Source: Streptomyces sp. NBC_00247 (lineage in GTDB: Bacteria > Actinomycetota > Actinomycetes > Streptomycetales > Streptomycetaceae). Taken from it: DNA of 64,000 nt. The translations under genes were made by a program, and so were the position numbers. Shown here one piece after another: positions 23,548 to 32,551 of the stretch (positions are counted from its first letter, which is position 1; each line of letters begins with the position of its first letter). The stretch covers positions 4,422,001-4,486,000 of the forward strand of contig NZ_CP108093.1 in assembly GCF_036188265.1 (NCBI RefSeq), read 5' to 3'. The notes beneath the pieces are model-generated. The model saw only the letters and a list, made by a program, of their open reading frames with translations, was not told the origin of the DNA and searched no databases.

Positions 23548-25236
23548 ATGCACACGGACACGCTCAGCCCGGCAGGCATCCACGAGCCCGCCGACACCGT
23601 CACCGCCCTCGGCCTCGTACCGGCGCCCGCCCGCGCCCGCACCCGCGATGACGCCCCGTTCGTCCTGGACGCGGCCACCACCCTGTCCGCGGGCCCCGGT
23701 ACCGGCTCCACCGAGCGGTGGCTGCGGTCCACGCTCGGCGCGGCCTACGGCCTCCCGCTCGCGGCGGGGCGGGCCGGCGGGCCCGGCGCGATCGAGCTGC
23801 TGACCGACCCCGGCCTGGAGCCCGAGGGCTACCGGCTGACGGCAGGGGCCACGACCGGCGTACGCATCACGGGCGGCGGCCCCGCCGGAGTCTTCCTCGG
23901 CGCCCAGACGCTCCGCCAGCTCCTCGGCCCCGGGGCGTTCCGCCGCGCCCCGCTCGCCCCCGGCGCCCGGCCCACCGTCCCTGCGGTCGGGATCGAGGAC
24001 GCCCCGCGCTTCGCCTGGCGCGGCTTCATGCTCGACGTCGCCCGCCACTTCACGCCCAAGGACGACGTGCTGCGCCACCTCGACCTGCTGGCCGCGCACA
24101 AGCTGAACGTCTTCCACTTCCACCTCACCGACGACCAGGGCTGGCGCGTCGAGATCAAGCGGTACCCGCGTCTCACGGAGACCGGCGCCTGGCGCTCGCG
24201 CACCAAGTACGGCCACCGCTCCTCCGACCTCTGGGACGAGACCCCGTACGGCGGCTTCTACACCCAGGACGACATCCGCGAGATCGTCGCGTACGCCGCC
24301 GAGCGGCACATCCGGGTCGTCCCCGAGATCGAGATTCCCGGCCACTCGCAGGCCGCCATCGCCGCCTACCCGGAGCTCGGCAACACCGACGTCACCGACA
24401 CCGCCGCCCTCACGCCGTGGGACCGCTGGGGCGTCAGCACCCATGTGCTCGCCCCCACCGAGGCCGTGCTGCGGTTCTACGAGGGCGTGTTCGAGGAGAT
24501 CCTGGCACTGTTCCCCGCCGAGGTCTCGCCGTTCGTCCACGTCGGCGGCGACGAGTGCCCCAAGGACGAGTGGAAGGAATCCCCCGCCGCGCAGGCCCGG
24601 ATCGCGGAACTGGGCGTCGGTGACGAGGACGGCCTCCAGTCCTGGTTCGTCCGCCACTTCGACCGCTGGCTCACCGCCCGGGGCCGCCGGCTCATCGGAT
24701 GGGACGAGATCCTGGAGGGCGGGCTGGCCGAGGGCGCGGCCGTCTCCTCCTGGCGCGGTTACGCGGGCGGCGTCGCCGCCGCCGAGGCCGGCCACGACGT
24801 GGTGATGTGCCCGGTGCAGCAGGTCTACCTCGACTACCGGCAGGACGGCGGTCCGGACGAACCGATCCCCATCGGGTACGTCCGCACCCTGGAGGACGTC
24901 TACCGCTTCGAGCCGGTGCCGCCGGACCTCTCCCAGGAGGCCGCCCGGCACGTCCTCGGCACCCAGGGCAACGCCTGGACCGAGGTCATGCACAACCGCG
25001 CCCGCGTCGACTACCAGGTCTACCCGCGCCTGGCCGCCCTCGCCGAGGTCGCCTGGTCCGAGCTGCCCGCCCCCGCCGACCGCGACTTCGCCGCCTTCGC
25101 CACCCGCATGGAGGCGCACTACGCCCGGCTGGACGCGCTCGGCGTCGAGTACCGCCCGCCGGGCGGCCCGCTGCCGTGGCAGCGCCGCCCCGGAATCGGC
25201 GGCCATCCTCTGGAGGGCGCACCCCCGGTCGTGTGA
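23548..25236 (+). CDS. Beta-N-acetylhexosaminidase, GH20
   Basis: A 562-residue GH20 enzyme that removes terminal GlcNAc/GalNAc from chitin or glycan fragments by substrate-assisted catalysis. It has an N-terminal GH20b-type domain (to about 140) and a TIM barrel starting FAWRGFMLDVARHFTPKDD. The catalytic pair D335-E336 lies in HVGGDECPK, and substrate-binding W residues lie in GTQGNAWTEV. There is no signal peptide, so it probably acts on imported chitobiose or cell-wall sugars in the cytoplasm. ATG 23548 has AAGGA at 23535-23539; ATG 23539 is in frame but has none. A terminator follows at once. Confidence 0.93.
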   Translation: MHTDTLSPAGIHEPADTVTALGLVPAPARARTRDDAPFVLDAATTLSAGPGTGSTERWLRSTLGAAYGLPLAAGRAGGPGAIELLTDPGLEPEGYRLTAGATTGVRITGGGPAGVFLGAQTLRQLLGPGAFRRAPLAPGARPTVPAVGIEDAPRFAWRGFMLDVARHFTPKDDVLRHLDLLAAHKLNVFHFHLTDDQGWRVEIKRYPRLTETGAWRSRTKYGHRSSDLWDETPYGGFYTQDDIREIVAYAAERHIRVVPEIEIPGHSQAAIAAYPELGNTDVTDTAALTPWDRWGVSTHVLAPTEAVLRFYEGVFEEILALFPAEVSPFVHVGGDECPKDEWKESPAAQARIAELGVGDEDGLQSWFVRHFDRWLTARGRRLIGWDEILEGGLAEGAAVSSWRGYAGGVAAAEAGHDVVMCPVQQVYLDYRQDGGPDEPIPIGYVRTLEDVYRFEPVPPDLSQEAARHVLGTQGNAWTEVMHNRARVDYQVYPRLAALAEVAWSELPAPADRDFAAFATRMEAHYARLDALGVEYRPPGGPLPWQRRPGIGGHPLEGAPPVV

Positions 25237-25276
25237 TTCCGCCCGCCCCCGATCGTGCCCGCGGCCGGGCGGAATC
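25235..25276 (+). terminator. Terminator of the hexosaminidase gene
   Basis: GATTCCGCCCG (25235-25245), overlapping the stop codon, pairs with CGGGCGGAATC (25266-25276). Confidence 0.65.
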
Positions 25277-25660
25277 GGGGGGCGGGCCGGCCGCGCGGGA
25301 GGGCCGGGAGGCCGTTTCGGAGCCGGGCCGTGTGGTGCGTGAGTTGGCCGAAACTTTGCGTTCGGCCCGGGGTCGGTTCAGGGACCAGGACCGCCCCGCA
25401 CCACGTGCCGTCAGGGACGAACGGCTCTCCGCGACCTCGCGCGCGGCTCTCGGCGACGCGCCGTGGAGTGGCCATTCACACCCCGTACCGAAGTAGTACG
25501 AACCAGGATTTTCGGGCCGTTCGGTGACGGATGCAACCTTCGTGGACCCTCGCGCCGGACCTGCCGGAAGATGTGCCAGAGTTGCCACGTCCGGGCTGTG
25601 AGCACGTACCGTACGGCGGAACGGGCCGGAGGGCCTGGACACCGGGAAGGGGCAGCTGGG
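25277..25660. other. Intergenic leader of the Mo-hydroxylase operon
   Basis: No supported gene lies here. The base composition drops around 25480-25540, where a promoter for the operon is likely, but I cannot fix -35/-10 boxes. A GTACnnnnnTAGTACG element at about 25487-25501 is the only dyad-like word. Confidence 0.4.
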
Positions 25661-26557
25661 TTGACCACGCACGCACCGCAGGCGACGCAGTCGGTGACAA
25701 TGCCTGCATCGATCGACGAGGCTGTGGCGGCCCTCGGCGCCATGCCCGCCGCGGTTCCGGTGGCCGGTGGCACCGACCTCATGGCAGCCGTCAACCAAGG
25801 CCTGCTCCGCCCCTCGGGACTCGTCGGACTCGGCCGCATCAGCGAGCTGCGTGGCTGGAACTACCAGGACGGCCACGCCCTGCTCGGCGCCGGCCTCACC
25901 CACGCCCGCATGGGCCGCCCCGACTTCGCCGCCCTGATCCCCGCGCTCGCCGCCTCCGCCCGCGCCGCGGGCCCGCCCCAGATCCGCAACGCCGGCACCC
26001 TCGGCGGCAACATCGCGAGCGCCGCACCGAGCGGCGACACGCTGCCCGTGCTGGCCGCCCTGGAGGCCGAGCTGGTCATCGCCGGCCCCGGCGGCCGCCA
26101 CCGCGAGATGCCGGTCTCCTACCTGCTCGCGGGCCGTGAACTGCTCGAACCGGCGGAGCTGATCGCCTTCGTCCGGGTCCCGTTGCTGCACGCCCCGCAG
26201 GTCTTCCTCAAGGCCACCGGACGCACCGGGCCGGGCCGGGCCACGGCCTCCGTCGCGATCGTCCTCGACCCGGCCCGCCGCGGGGTGCGGTGCGCGGTCG
26301 GCGCCATCGCGCCGATGCCGCTGCGCCCGCTGGAAGCCGAGCAGTGGATCGCCTCCCTCATCGACTGGGACGGCGCGCGGGGCCTGGCCCCCGACGCCCT
26401 GGCCGCCTTCGGCGAGTACGTCGCCGCGGCCTGCATCCCGGACCAGGTACCGTCGGCCGAAGGGGAGGCACCACCACCGCTGCCACCCGCCGTTCTGCAT
26501 CTGCGGCGCACCGTCGCCGCGCTGGCCCGGCGCGCGCTGGGGAGGGCACTGTCGTGA
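25661..26557 (+). CDS. Molybdenum hydroxylase FAD-binding subunit
   Basis: A 298-residue FAD_binding_5/CO_deh_flav_C protein, the medium subunit of xanthine-dehydrogenase-type enzymes. It passes electrons from the Fe-S subunit via FAD. Motifs: VAGGTDLMAAVNQGLLRP and RNAGTLGGNIASAAPSGDTL, both FAD contacts. TTG 25661 is chosen because GAAGGGG lies about 9 bases upstream; GTG 25694 and ATG 25700 are in frame and possible. It overlaps the Fe-S gene by four bases (GTGA), so the three subunit genes form one operon. The family is sure; the substrate is unknown. Confidence 0.88.
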   Translation: MTTHAPQATQSVTMPASIDEAVAALGAMPAAVPVAGGTDLMAAVNQGLLRPSGLVGLGRISELRGWNYQDGHALLGAGLTHARMGRPDFAALIPALAASARAAGPPQIRNAGTLGGNIASAAPSGDTLPVLAALEAELVIAGPGGRHREMPVSYLLAGRELLEPAELIAFVRVPLLHAPQVFLKATGRTGPGRATASVAIVLDPARRGVRCAVGAIAPMPLRPLEAEQWIASLIDWDGARGLAPDALAAFGEYVAAACIPDQVPSAEGEAPPPLPPAVLHLRRTVAALARRALGRALS

Positions 26558-28620
26558 GCAACGAGAACAACCCCCAACAGCACGGACAGCAGGGGGAGTA
26601 CGACCCCGAGCCGCGCTACGGGTCCTGGCAGCCGACGCGGCAGAGCGGCGAGTACGACGCGGACGCGACGGCCTTCGTCCAACTGCCGCCGGAAGACCTG
26701 GCCGACGCCCCGCTGGCGGCTCCCGGCCACGGCTACGTACCGCCGATGATCCTGCCGCTGACGCCCGCCGCCGGTCACGATCCGGCCGCCGCGGGCGGCT
26801 GGAACGCGCGGCCGCAGCCCGACGAGCAGCCCCCCGGGTACGGCTCCGACGGCTCCGGCCCGTCCGGTGCAGTGCACTGGCCGGACCCCAACCAGCAGAG
26901 CCCGTACGCCCCGTACGAGCAGTCGGCCGGGCACCACGCCGCCCAGTGGAACTTCACCGAGGGCTACGACGGAACCGGCGCGACGGACGGCACCGGCCAC
27001 GGCCCGGACACCGGCGTCCACCAGGGAGGGTACGGACGCGACACCGCGGTGTACGGGGCGGACTCCGGCTCCGGCTACGAAGCGGCCCCGGCCCACGAGG
27101 GGTACCCGCCGTACACGGTGCCCGGGGCCTACGAGCCGCCCTACGAGGGCGAGCACGGCACCCAGGGCGCCCGCGGTGCCGGGGACCACCTCGGTCACGA
27201 AGGCCACACCGGGCACACCGGGCACACCGGGCACACGGACACCTCAGGCCTCCAGGACCACGCGGGCCTCCAGGACCACGCCGGGCACTCGGACCACACC
27301 GGGCACTCGGACCACACCGGTCACGTGGATCTCTCCGGCCACGGCGACCCCGTCGGGCACAGCGGCCAGTGGACGATCCCGGTCGCCGACGGGGAGCTGC
27401 CGGACGAGTCCGGGGAGTTCGCCCCCTCCCCGGCCCTCTCGCAGTGGTACACCGGCGCCACCCCGCCGGCCACACTGCCCGGCGGTGCCCCCGCGCCCTG
27501 GGCGACCCAGGAATTCGTCGTACCGGAACCGGAACCGCAGGCGGAAGCCGAGCGGGAGGCGGAGTCCGAGCCGGAGTCCCAGCCGGAACCCGGCCCCATG
27601 TCCGGGGCGGTGGCCGTGGACCCGGAGGCCGGCACCCCGGCCGAACCGGCGGCCGAAATGCCGGACGAGCAGCCGGTGGGAGCCGGTGACGACCCGGTGC
27701 CGGCCGCCGTCGCACCCTCGGCGCCCGGGGACGAGCCCGGCCACGCGCCGGACGCGGAGGCCGCGCTCGACGCCCCGGCCGCGCTCGACGCCCCGGACGC
27801 GCTCGACGCCCCGGAGGCGGCGGACCCGACGAACTCGGCGGACCCGGCGGACGTCGGCCAGGACCCGGCCCCCGGAGAGGGCGAAGTCCCGGCCTCACCG
27901 GCCGAGTTCGCACCGGCCGAGCCGGAGCCCGAAGAACTCGCGCCCGGTGAGTTCGCACCCGGGGAGTTCGTCGCCGAGGGCGCCCCGCTCGCGCCGGAGG
28001 CCGTACCGCTGCCGAGCGAGCACCCCGGCGCCTCGTACGTCCTGCACGTCAACGGCGTCGACCGCCCGGTCGCCGACGCCTGGATCGGCGAGTCGCTGCT
28101 CTACGTGCTCCGTGAGCGGCTCGGCCTGGCCGGCGCCAAGGACGGCTGCTCGCAGGGTGAATGCGGTGCCTGCAACGTCCAGGTCGACGGCCGCCTGGTC
28201 GCCTCCTGCCTCGTGCCGGCGGCCACCACCGCCGGCAGCGAGGTCCGGACGGTCGAAGGGCTCGCCGTCGACGGCGAACCCTCCGACGTGCAGCGCGCGC
28301 TCGCCGCGTGCGGAGCCGTCCAGTGCGGCTTCTGCATCCCCGGCATGGCCATGACCGTCCACGACCTGCTGGAGGGCAACCACGCCCCCAGCGAGCTCCA
28401 GACGCGTCAGGCGCTCTGCGGGAACCTCTGCCGCTGTTCCGGCTACCGGGGCGTGCTCGACGCGGTGCGCGACGTCGTGGCCTCCCGTGCCGCGGACGCC
28501 GAGACCGCCGCCACGTCTCCCGCCGGAACCCCGGACGCCGTCGAGGCGCGCATCCCGCACCAGGCGCCGCCCGGCGCCGGCGGCGTCCAGGGCCCGCCGC
28601 ACCAGGGAGACGCGCGGTGA
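26554..28620 (+). CDS. Molybdenum hydroxylase [2Fe-2S] subunit with ~490-residue disordered N-terminal extension
   Basis: A 688-residue protein, against the usual ~160 for the small subunit. Residues 494-650 are the normal two-cluster domain: the plant-type ferredoxin Cys set CSQGECGAC...C, then CGAVQCGFCIPGM and LCGNLCRCSGY. Residues 1-493 are low complexity. They include Gly/Tyr/Gln-rich stretches, a His-rich repeat at ~214-273 (GHTGHTGHT, DHAGLQDHAG, HSDHTGHSDHTG), then Glu/Pro/Ala-rich sequence (EPEPQAEAEREAESEPE, ALDAPAALDAPDALDAPEA). The whole is in frame with no start near the domain, so the extension seems real. GTG 26554 overlaps the previous stop and has GGGGAGGG upstream. Confidence 0.88.
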   Translation: MSNENNPQQHGQQGEYDPEPRYGSWQPTRQSGEYDADATAFVQLPPEDLADAPLAAPGHGYVPPMILPLTPAAGHDPAAAGGWNARPQPDEQPPGYGSDGSGPSGAVHWPDPNQQSPYAPYEQSAGHHAAQWNFTEGYDGTGATDGTGHGPDTGVHQGGYGRDTAVYGADSGSGYEAAPAHEGYPPYTVPGAYEPPYEGEHGTQGARGAGDHLGHEGHTGHTGHTGHTDTSGLQDHAGLQDHAGHSDHTGHSDHTGHVDLSGHGDPVGHSGQWTIPVADGELPDESGEFAPSPALSQWYTGATPPATLPGGAPAPWATQEFVVPEPEPQAEAEREAESEPESQPEPGPMSGAVAVDPEAGTPAEPAAEMPDEQPVGAGDDPVPAAVAPSAPGDEPGHAPDAEAALDAPAALDAPDALDAPEAADPTNSADPADVGQDPAPGEGEVPASPAEFAPAEPEPEELAPGEFAPGEFVAEGAPLAPEAVPLPSEHPGASYVLHVNGVDRPVADAWIGESLLYVLRERLGLAGAKDGCSQGECGACNVQVDGRLVASCLVPAATTAGSEVRTVEGLAVDGEPSDVQRALAACGAVQCGFCIPGMAMTVHDLLEGNHAPSELQTRQALCGNLCRCSGYRGVLDAVRDVVASRAADAETAATSPAGTPDAVEARIPHQAPPGAGGVQGPPHQGDAR
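27196..27345 (+). repeat. In-frame tandem repeats coding a His-rich segment
   Basis: Units CACACCGGG (9 bp, about three copies from 27208), GGCCTCCAGGACCACGC (two copies) and GGGCACTCGGACCACACC (two 18-bp copies) are all multiples or sums of codons. They encode GHT, LQDHAG and HSDHTG repeats of the Fe-S subunit extension. Confidence 0.8.
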
Positions 28621-28784
28621 GCCCCGCCGCCCCCTCCCCGTCCGTCCGCACCGGTCTCCGCGCGTCCACCTCGGTGGACGCGCGCCCGGCGCACCGGCGT
28701 CACCGCGACGCCACCCCTCAGGTCAACGTCACCGGCACCCCCAGCCGCCGCCGCGGCGGAGCGAACGACAAGGAGGCGGCGTGA
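28617..28784 (+). CDS. Possible 55-aa protein translationally coupled between Fe-S and Mo subunits
   Basis: GTG 28617 overlaps the Fe-S stop (GTGA), and its own TGA 28782-28784 overlaps the Mo-subunit GTG (again GTGA). GGGAGA lies before the start. The product is basic, Arg/Ser/Thr/Pro-rich, with no hydrophobic segment and no family I recognise. It may be a real small subunit or accessory peptide, or only a leader whose translation carries ribosomes to the Mo gene. The double stop-start overlap is the main evidence. Confidence 0.4.
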   Translation: MSPAAPSPSVRTGLRASTSVDARPAHRRHRDATPQVNVTGTPSRRRGGANDKEAA

Positions 28785-31135
28785 CCAGCGACGCGGCCAC
28801 CGCGGCCAACGCGACCAGCACCACCCTGCCCCGGACCGACAGCGCGTCCGGCCCTTCCGGCACCCCCGTCACCGAGGCGCCCGCGCACGGACTCGGCGCC
28901 TCGCTGCCGCCCGCCGACGCACGCGCCAAGACCGAGGGCACCTTCCCGTACGCCGCGGACCTCTGGGCCGAGGGGCTGCTCTGGGCGGCCGTGCTCAGAT
29001 CGCCGCACCCGCACGCCCGGATCGTGTCCGTCGACACCACGGCCGCCGCCGAGATGCCCGGCGTGCGCGCGGTCGTCACCCACCAGGACATCCCCGGCGA
29101 GACCCTCTACGGCCGTCAGGTCGTGGACCGCCCGGTCTTCGCCTCCGACCTCGTGCGCCACCACGGCGAGGCCATCGCCGCCGTCGCGGCCGACCACCCG
29201 GACACCGCGCGCCTCGCCGCCGCCGCCATCGCCGTCGAGTACGAGGTCCTGGAGCCGGTCACCGACCCGGAGAAGGCGTTCGAGGCCGAACCGCTGCACC
29301 CCGACGGCAACCTCGTCCGCCACATCCCGCTCCGCTACGGAGACCCCGACGTCACCGGCGAGATCGTCGTGGACGGCCTCTACCGCATCGGCCGCCAGGA
29401 TCCGGCGCCCATCGGCGCCGAGGCCGGGCTCGCCGTACCCCGGCCGGACGGCGGCGTCGAGCTGTACACCGCCTCCACCGACCCGCACACCGACCGCGAC
29501 CTCGCCGCCGCCTGCTTCGGCCTGGAACCCGACCGGGTGCGGGTCGTGGTGACCGGCGTCCCCGGCGCCACCGGCGACCGCGAGGACCCCGGCTTCCAGA
29601 TCCCGCTCGGCCTGCTGGCCCTGCGCACCGGCTGCCCGGTGAAGCTGGCCGCCACCCGCGAGGAGTCCTTCCTCGGCCACGCCCACCGCCACCCGACGCT
29701 GCTGCGCTACCGTCACCACGCGGACGCGGAAGGCCGGTTGGTCAAGGTCGAGGCCCAAATCCTGCTGGACGCCGGGGCGTACGCCGACTCCTCCTCCGAC
29801 TCCCTCGCCGCGGCGGTCGCGTTCGCCTGCGGCCCGTACGTCGTCCCGCACGCCTTCATCGAGGGCTGGGCCGTCCGCACGAACAACCCGCCCTCCGGAC
29901 ACGTCCGGGGTGAGGGCGCGATGCAGGTGTGCGCCGCGTACGAGGGCCAGATGGACAAGCTGGCGGCCAAGCTGGGCATCGAACCCGCCGAGATCCGGCT
30001 CCGCAACGCTCTGTCCACCGGCGACCTCCTGCCGACCGGCCAGACCGTCACCTGCCCCGCCCCGGTCGCCGAACTCCTCGAAGCCGTCAAGGACTTCCCG
30101 CTCCCCGTACTGCCGAAGGACACCCCCGAGGACGAGTGGCTGCTGCCCGGCGGCCCGGAGGGCGCCGGTGAGCCCGGAGCCGTACGCCGGGGTGTCGGGT
30201 ACGCCCTGGGCATGGTCCACATGCTGGGGGCGGAGGGCACCGACGAGGTCTCGACGGCCACCGTGCGCGTCCACGACGGCATCGCCACCGTGCTCTGTGC
30301 GGCGGTCGAGACCGGCCAGGGCTTCACCACCCTCGCCCGCCAGATCGTGCAGGAGACCCTCGGCGTCGACGAGGTCCACGTCGGTGCCGTCGACACCGAC
30401 CAGCCGCCGGCCGGACCGGCCACCCACGGCCGGCACACCTGGGTCTCCGGCGGGGCCGTGGAGCGCGCCGCGAAGATGGTGCGCACCCAGCTGCTCCAGC
30501 CGCTGGCCCACAAGTTCGGCATGTCCGTGGAGCTGCTCCAGATCGCCGACGGCAAGATCACCTCGTACGACGGGGTGCTGTCCACCACGGTCGCGGAGGC
30601 ACTGGACGGCAAGGAACTCTGGGCGACCGCCCAGTGCCGCCCCCACCCCACCGAGCCGCTGGACGAATCCGGTCAGGGCGACGCCTTCGTCGGGCTCGCC
30701 TTCTGCGCGGTCCGCGCGGTGGTCGACGTCGACATCGAGCTCGGCTCGGTCCGGGTGGTCGAGATGGCCGTCGCCCAGGACGTCGGCCGGGTCCTCAACC
30801 CGGCCCAGCTCGCCGCCCGCATCGAGGCGGGCGTCACCCAGGGCATCGGCGCCGCGCTCACCGAGAACCTCCGCACCGCCAAGGGCCTGGTCCGCCACCC
30901 CGACCTCACCGGGTACGCGCTGCCGACGGCCCTGGACGCCCCGGACATCCGCATCGTGAAGCTGGTCGAGGAGCGCGACGTGGTCGCCCCCTTCGGCGCC
31001 AAACCCGTCTCGGCGGTCCCCGTGGTCACCTCCCCGGCGGCGGTGGCCGCCGCGGTCCGCGCCGCGACCGGCCGCCCGGTCAACCGGCTCCCGGTCCGCC
31101 CCCAGGCGGCGGTTGCGGCGGCCCCGAAGGGCTGA
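28781..31135 (+). CDS. Molybdopterin-binding large subunit of a xanthine-dehydrogenase-like enzyme, divergent active site
   Basis: A 784-residue Ald_Xan_dh_C family protein. It begins with the normal small domain (AKTEGTFPYAADLWAEGLLWAAVLRSPHPHARI), followed by Mo-pterin domains. Conserved-looking parts are PSGHVRGEGAMQ, VETGQGFTTLARQIVQE and VVEMAVAQDVGRVLNPAQ. At the C-terminus, where the family has FGAKGVGEPP with the catalytic Glu, this protein has FGAKPVSAVPVV (738-749), so Glu is replaced by A745. The GFGGK-type motif is also altered to GATGDREDPGFQ. GTG 28781 has AGGAGG at 28771-28776. It may use another base, or not be a standard hydroxylase. Confidence 0.85.
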   Translation: MTSDAATAANATSTTLPRTDSASGPSGTPVTEAPAHGLGASLPPADARAKTEGTFPYAADLWAEGLLWAAVLRSPHPHARIVSVDTTAAAEMPGVRAVVTHQDIPGETLYGRQVVDRPVFASDLVRHHGEAIAAVAADHPDTARLAAAAIAVEYEVLEPVTDPEKAFEAEPLHPDGNLVRHIPLRYGDPDVTGEIVVDGLYRIGRQDPAPIGAEAGLAVPRPDGGVELYTASTDPHTDRDLAAACFGLEPDRVRVVVTGVPGATGDREDPGFQIPLGLLALRTGCPVKLAATREESFLGHAHRHPTLLRYRHHADAEGRLVKVEAQILLDAGAYADSSSDSLAAAVAFACGPYVVPHAFIEGWAVRTNNPPSGHVRGEGAMQVCAAYEGQMDKLAAKLGIEPAEIRLRNALSTGDLLPTGQTVTCPAPVAELLEAVKDFPLPVLPKDTPEDEWLLPGGPEGAGEPGAVRRGVGYALGMVHMLGAEGTDEVSTATVRVHDGIATVLCAAVETGQGFTTLARQIVQETLGVDEVHVGAVDTDQPPAGPATHGRHTWVSGGAVERAAKMVRTQLLQPLAHKFGMSVELLQIADGKITSYDGVLSTTVAEALDGKELWATAQCRPHPTEPLDESGQGDAFVGLAFCAVRAVVDVDIELGSVRVVEMAVAQDVGRVLNPAQLAARIEAGVTQGIGAALTENLRTAKGLVRHPDLTGYALPTALDAPDIRIVKLVEERDVVAPFGAKPVSAVPVVTSPAAVAAAVRAATGRPVNRLPVRPQAAVAAAPKG

Positions 31136-31211
31136 GGCCCGAGCCGTGTCCGGGTTCCGCGCTCCTGTGCGGGGCCCGGAGACGGGGCCGGCGTCCCCGG
31201 AACACGCGAAA

Positions 31212-31242
31212 GCGGCCGTCCCCGCACCATGGGGACGGCCGC
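31212..31242 (+). terminator. Terminator of the Mo-hydroxylase operon
   Basis: GCGGCCGTCCCC (31212-31223) pairs with GGGGACGGCCGC (31231-31242) around a 7-base loop, 77 bases after the stop. It also lies downstream of the leftward tRNA and may serve it. Confidence 0.8.
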
Positions 31243-31279
31243 CGCCGTGTTTCGTACGGCGCGCGCGCCGCGTTCCTGC

Positions 31280-31354
31280 TGGAGGCCGTGACCGGATTCG
31301 AACCGGTGTAACTCGAGTTGCAGTCGAGCCCCTGAGCCTCTCGGGCACACGGCC
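31280..31354 (-). tRNA. tRNA-Cys (GCA)
   Basis: On the minus strand GGCCGTG (from 31354) pairs with CACGGCC (31284-31290). The anticodon arm is CTCGA-CTGCAAC-TCGAG with GCA, and the T-arm is ACCGG-TTCGAAT-CCGGT. The discriminator is T, and CCA is encoded (31280-31282). All arms are complete; the D-arm CCCGAGAGG fits tRNA-Cys of Streptomyces. Confidence 0.95.
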
Positions 31355-31381
31355 GAGGTGTGGTGCCTCGGTGTTGTCATG

Positions 31382-31410
31382 ACCGTACGGCCCGGGGTGG
31401 CTCGGCTCAA
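31382..31410 (-). promoter_or_regulatory. Vegetative promoter of tRNA-Cys
   Basis: On the minus strand TTGAGC (31410-31405) and TACGGT (31387-31382) are separated by 17 bases, matching the HrdB pattern. Transcription would start about 20 bases before the mature tRNA. Confidence 0.6.
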
Positions 31411-31570
31411 GGGGTTCGACGGGCCCGCAATGCGACTGCCATACGCCGTTCACAGTCGCCCGCCTGCCCCATCCGGCACCGTCCGGCCCTTTCGGCGCCC
31501 CGCACCCGGGAGCCCGGGCTACGGGGGCGCGGTCCCGGCCTGCCGCCCCGGGCGGTGTCCGGCTCGTCGG

Positions 31571-32551
31571 TCAGCGCGAGCGGCCGTCGAGGTGACCCCG
31601 CAGGAAGGCTGCGACGTCGTCCAGCGCCCGCGCGCCTTCGGCGAGGACGGCGGCGAAGCCCTGGAAGACGTGGGGCGCGCCCGGGAACGTCTGCAGGGTG
31701 ACCGCCACGTCGTCGTCCGCGGCCTTGGCGGCCAGCCGGAGTGCGTCGTCGAGGAGGACCTCGTAGCTTCCGGCCTGGATGAGCAAGGGGGGCAGTCCGC
31801 GCAGGTCGGCGAAGAGGGGGCTGGCGAGGGGCGAGCGGGGGTCGGCGCCCTTGAGGTAATGGTCCGCACGGATGGTCAGCGCCTGCCGCGTCAGGGCAGG
31901 GTCGAGGGAGGCCTTGGTCCCGTGGCTGCGGCCGGACTGGGTGAGGTCCACCCAGGGGGAGAGAACGGCGGCCGCCGCCGGCTGCGGCAGCCCGGCCTCC
32001 TTGACCGCGACCAGCAGGGCCAGGGCGAGTCCTCCGCCGGCGGACTCGCCGCCCACGGCGACCGTCTCGGCCGGCACACCGCCTTCGACCAGCCCGCGGT
32101 AGGCGGCCAGAGCGTCGTCGACGGCTGCCGGGAACCGGTTCTCCGGTGCGAGCCGGTAGTCCACCGTGTGGACGGTGGTTCCGGAGCGACGGGCGATGTC
32201 GGAGGCCAGGCCGACGCTCGCGGCGGCGGAGCCGAGGGCGTAGCCGCCCCCGTGGAAGAACAGCACCGTCCCCGACGGCTCGCCGTCGCCCGCGGTGACC
32301 GTGAGGGCGGGGACACCGCCGAGCTCGGCGGCCGTGGTGCGCACGTCCGCGGGGACCGGGTGGGAGGCGATCATCTCGTCGAAGACGAGCCGCATCGTGT
32401 CCGGGTCACCGCCCAGGTCGAGCGGGGAGGTGCGCAGCAGATCGACGACGGCGCCGAGTGGGGACGCGGCCATGGTGGTCCCGCCGGCCGCGCCGCTCGA
32501 TCCGCCGGTCACTGTGGCGACCCCGCGCCCGTCGTGCCGCGTATCCGTCAT
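31571..32551 (-). CDS. Alpha/beta hydrolase, HSL-type esterase
   Basis: A 326-residue carboxylesterase of the hormone-sensitive-lipase family. It has FFHGGGYALGS (oxyanion hole), VAVGGESAGGGLALAL with the nucleophile Ser, VLLDDALRLA with the acid residue and APHVFQGF with the His. It is cytoplasmic with no signal peptide and acts on short acyl esters. ATG 32551 has AGGGAGC in front. It is divergent from a LysR gene with two palindromes between them, so that regulator probably controls it. The physiological ester is unknown. Confidence 0.92.
   Translation of the reverse strand: MTDTRHDGRGVATVTGGSSGAAGGTTMAASPLGAVVDLLRTSPLDLGGDPDTMRLVFDEMIASHPVPADVRTTAAELGGVPALTVTAGDGEPSGTVLFFHGGGYALGSAAASVGLASDIARRSGTTVHTVDYRLAPENRFPAAVDDALAAYRGLVEGGVPAETVAVGGESAGGGLALALLVAVKEAGLPQPAAAAVLSPWVDLTQSGRSHGTKASLDPALTRQALTIRADHYLKGADPRSPLASPLFADLRGLPPLLIQAGSYEVLLDDALRLAAKAADDDVAVTLQTFPGAPHVFQGFAAVLAEGARALDDVAAFLRGHLDGRSR

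Noticed and set aside
27196..27345. Possible CRISPR-like repeat
   Set aside because: The units are 9-18 bp, contiguous, in frame and coding; no spacers or cas genes.
28718..31453. 911-codon minus-strand frame opposite the Mo subunit
   Set aside because: It is low complexity, has no domain, and crosses the tRNA-Cys gene.
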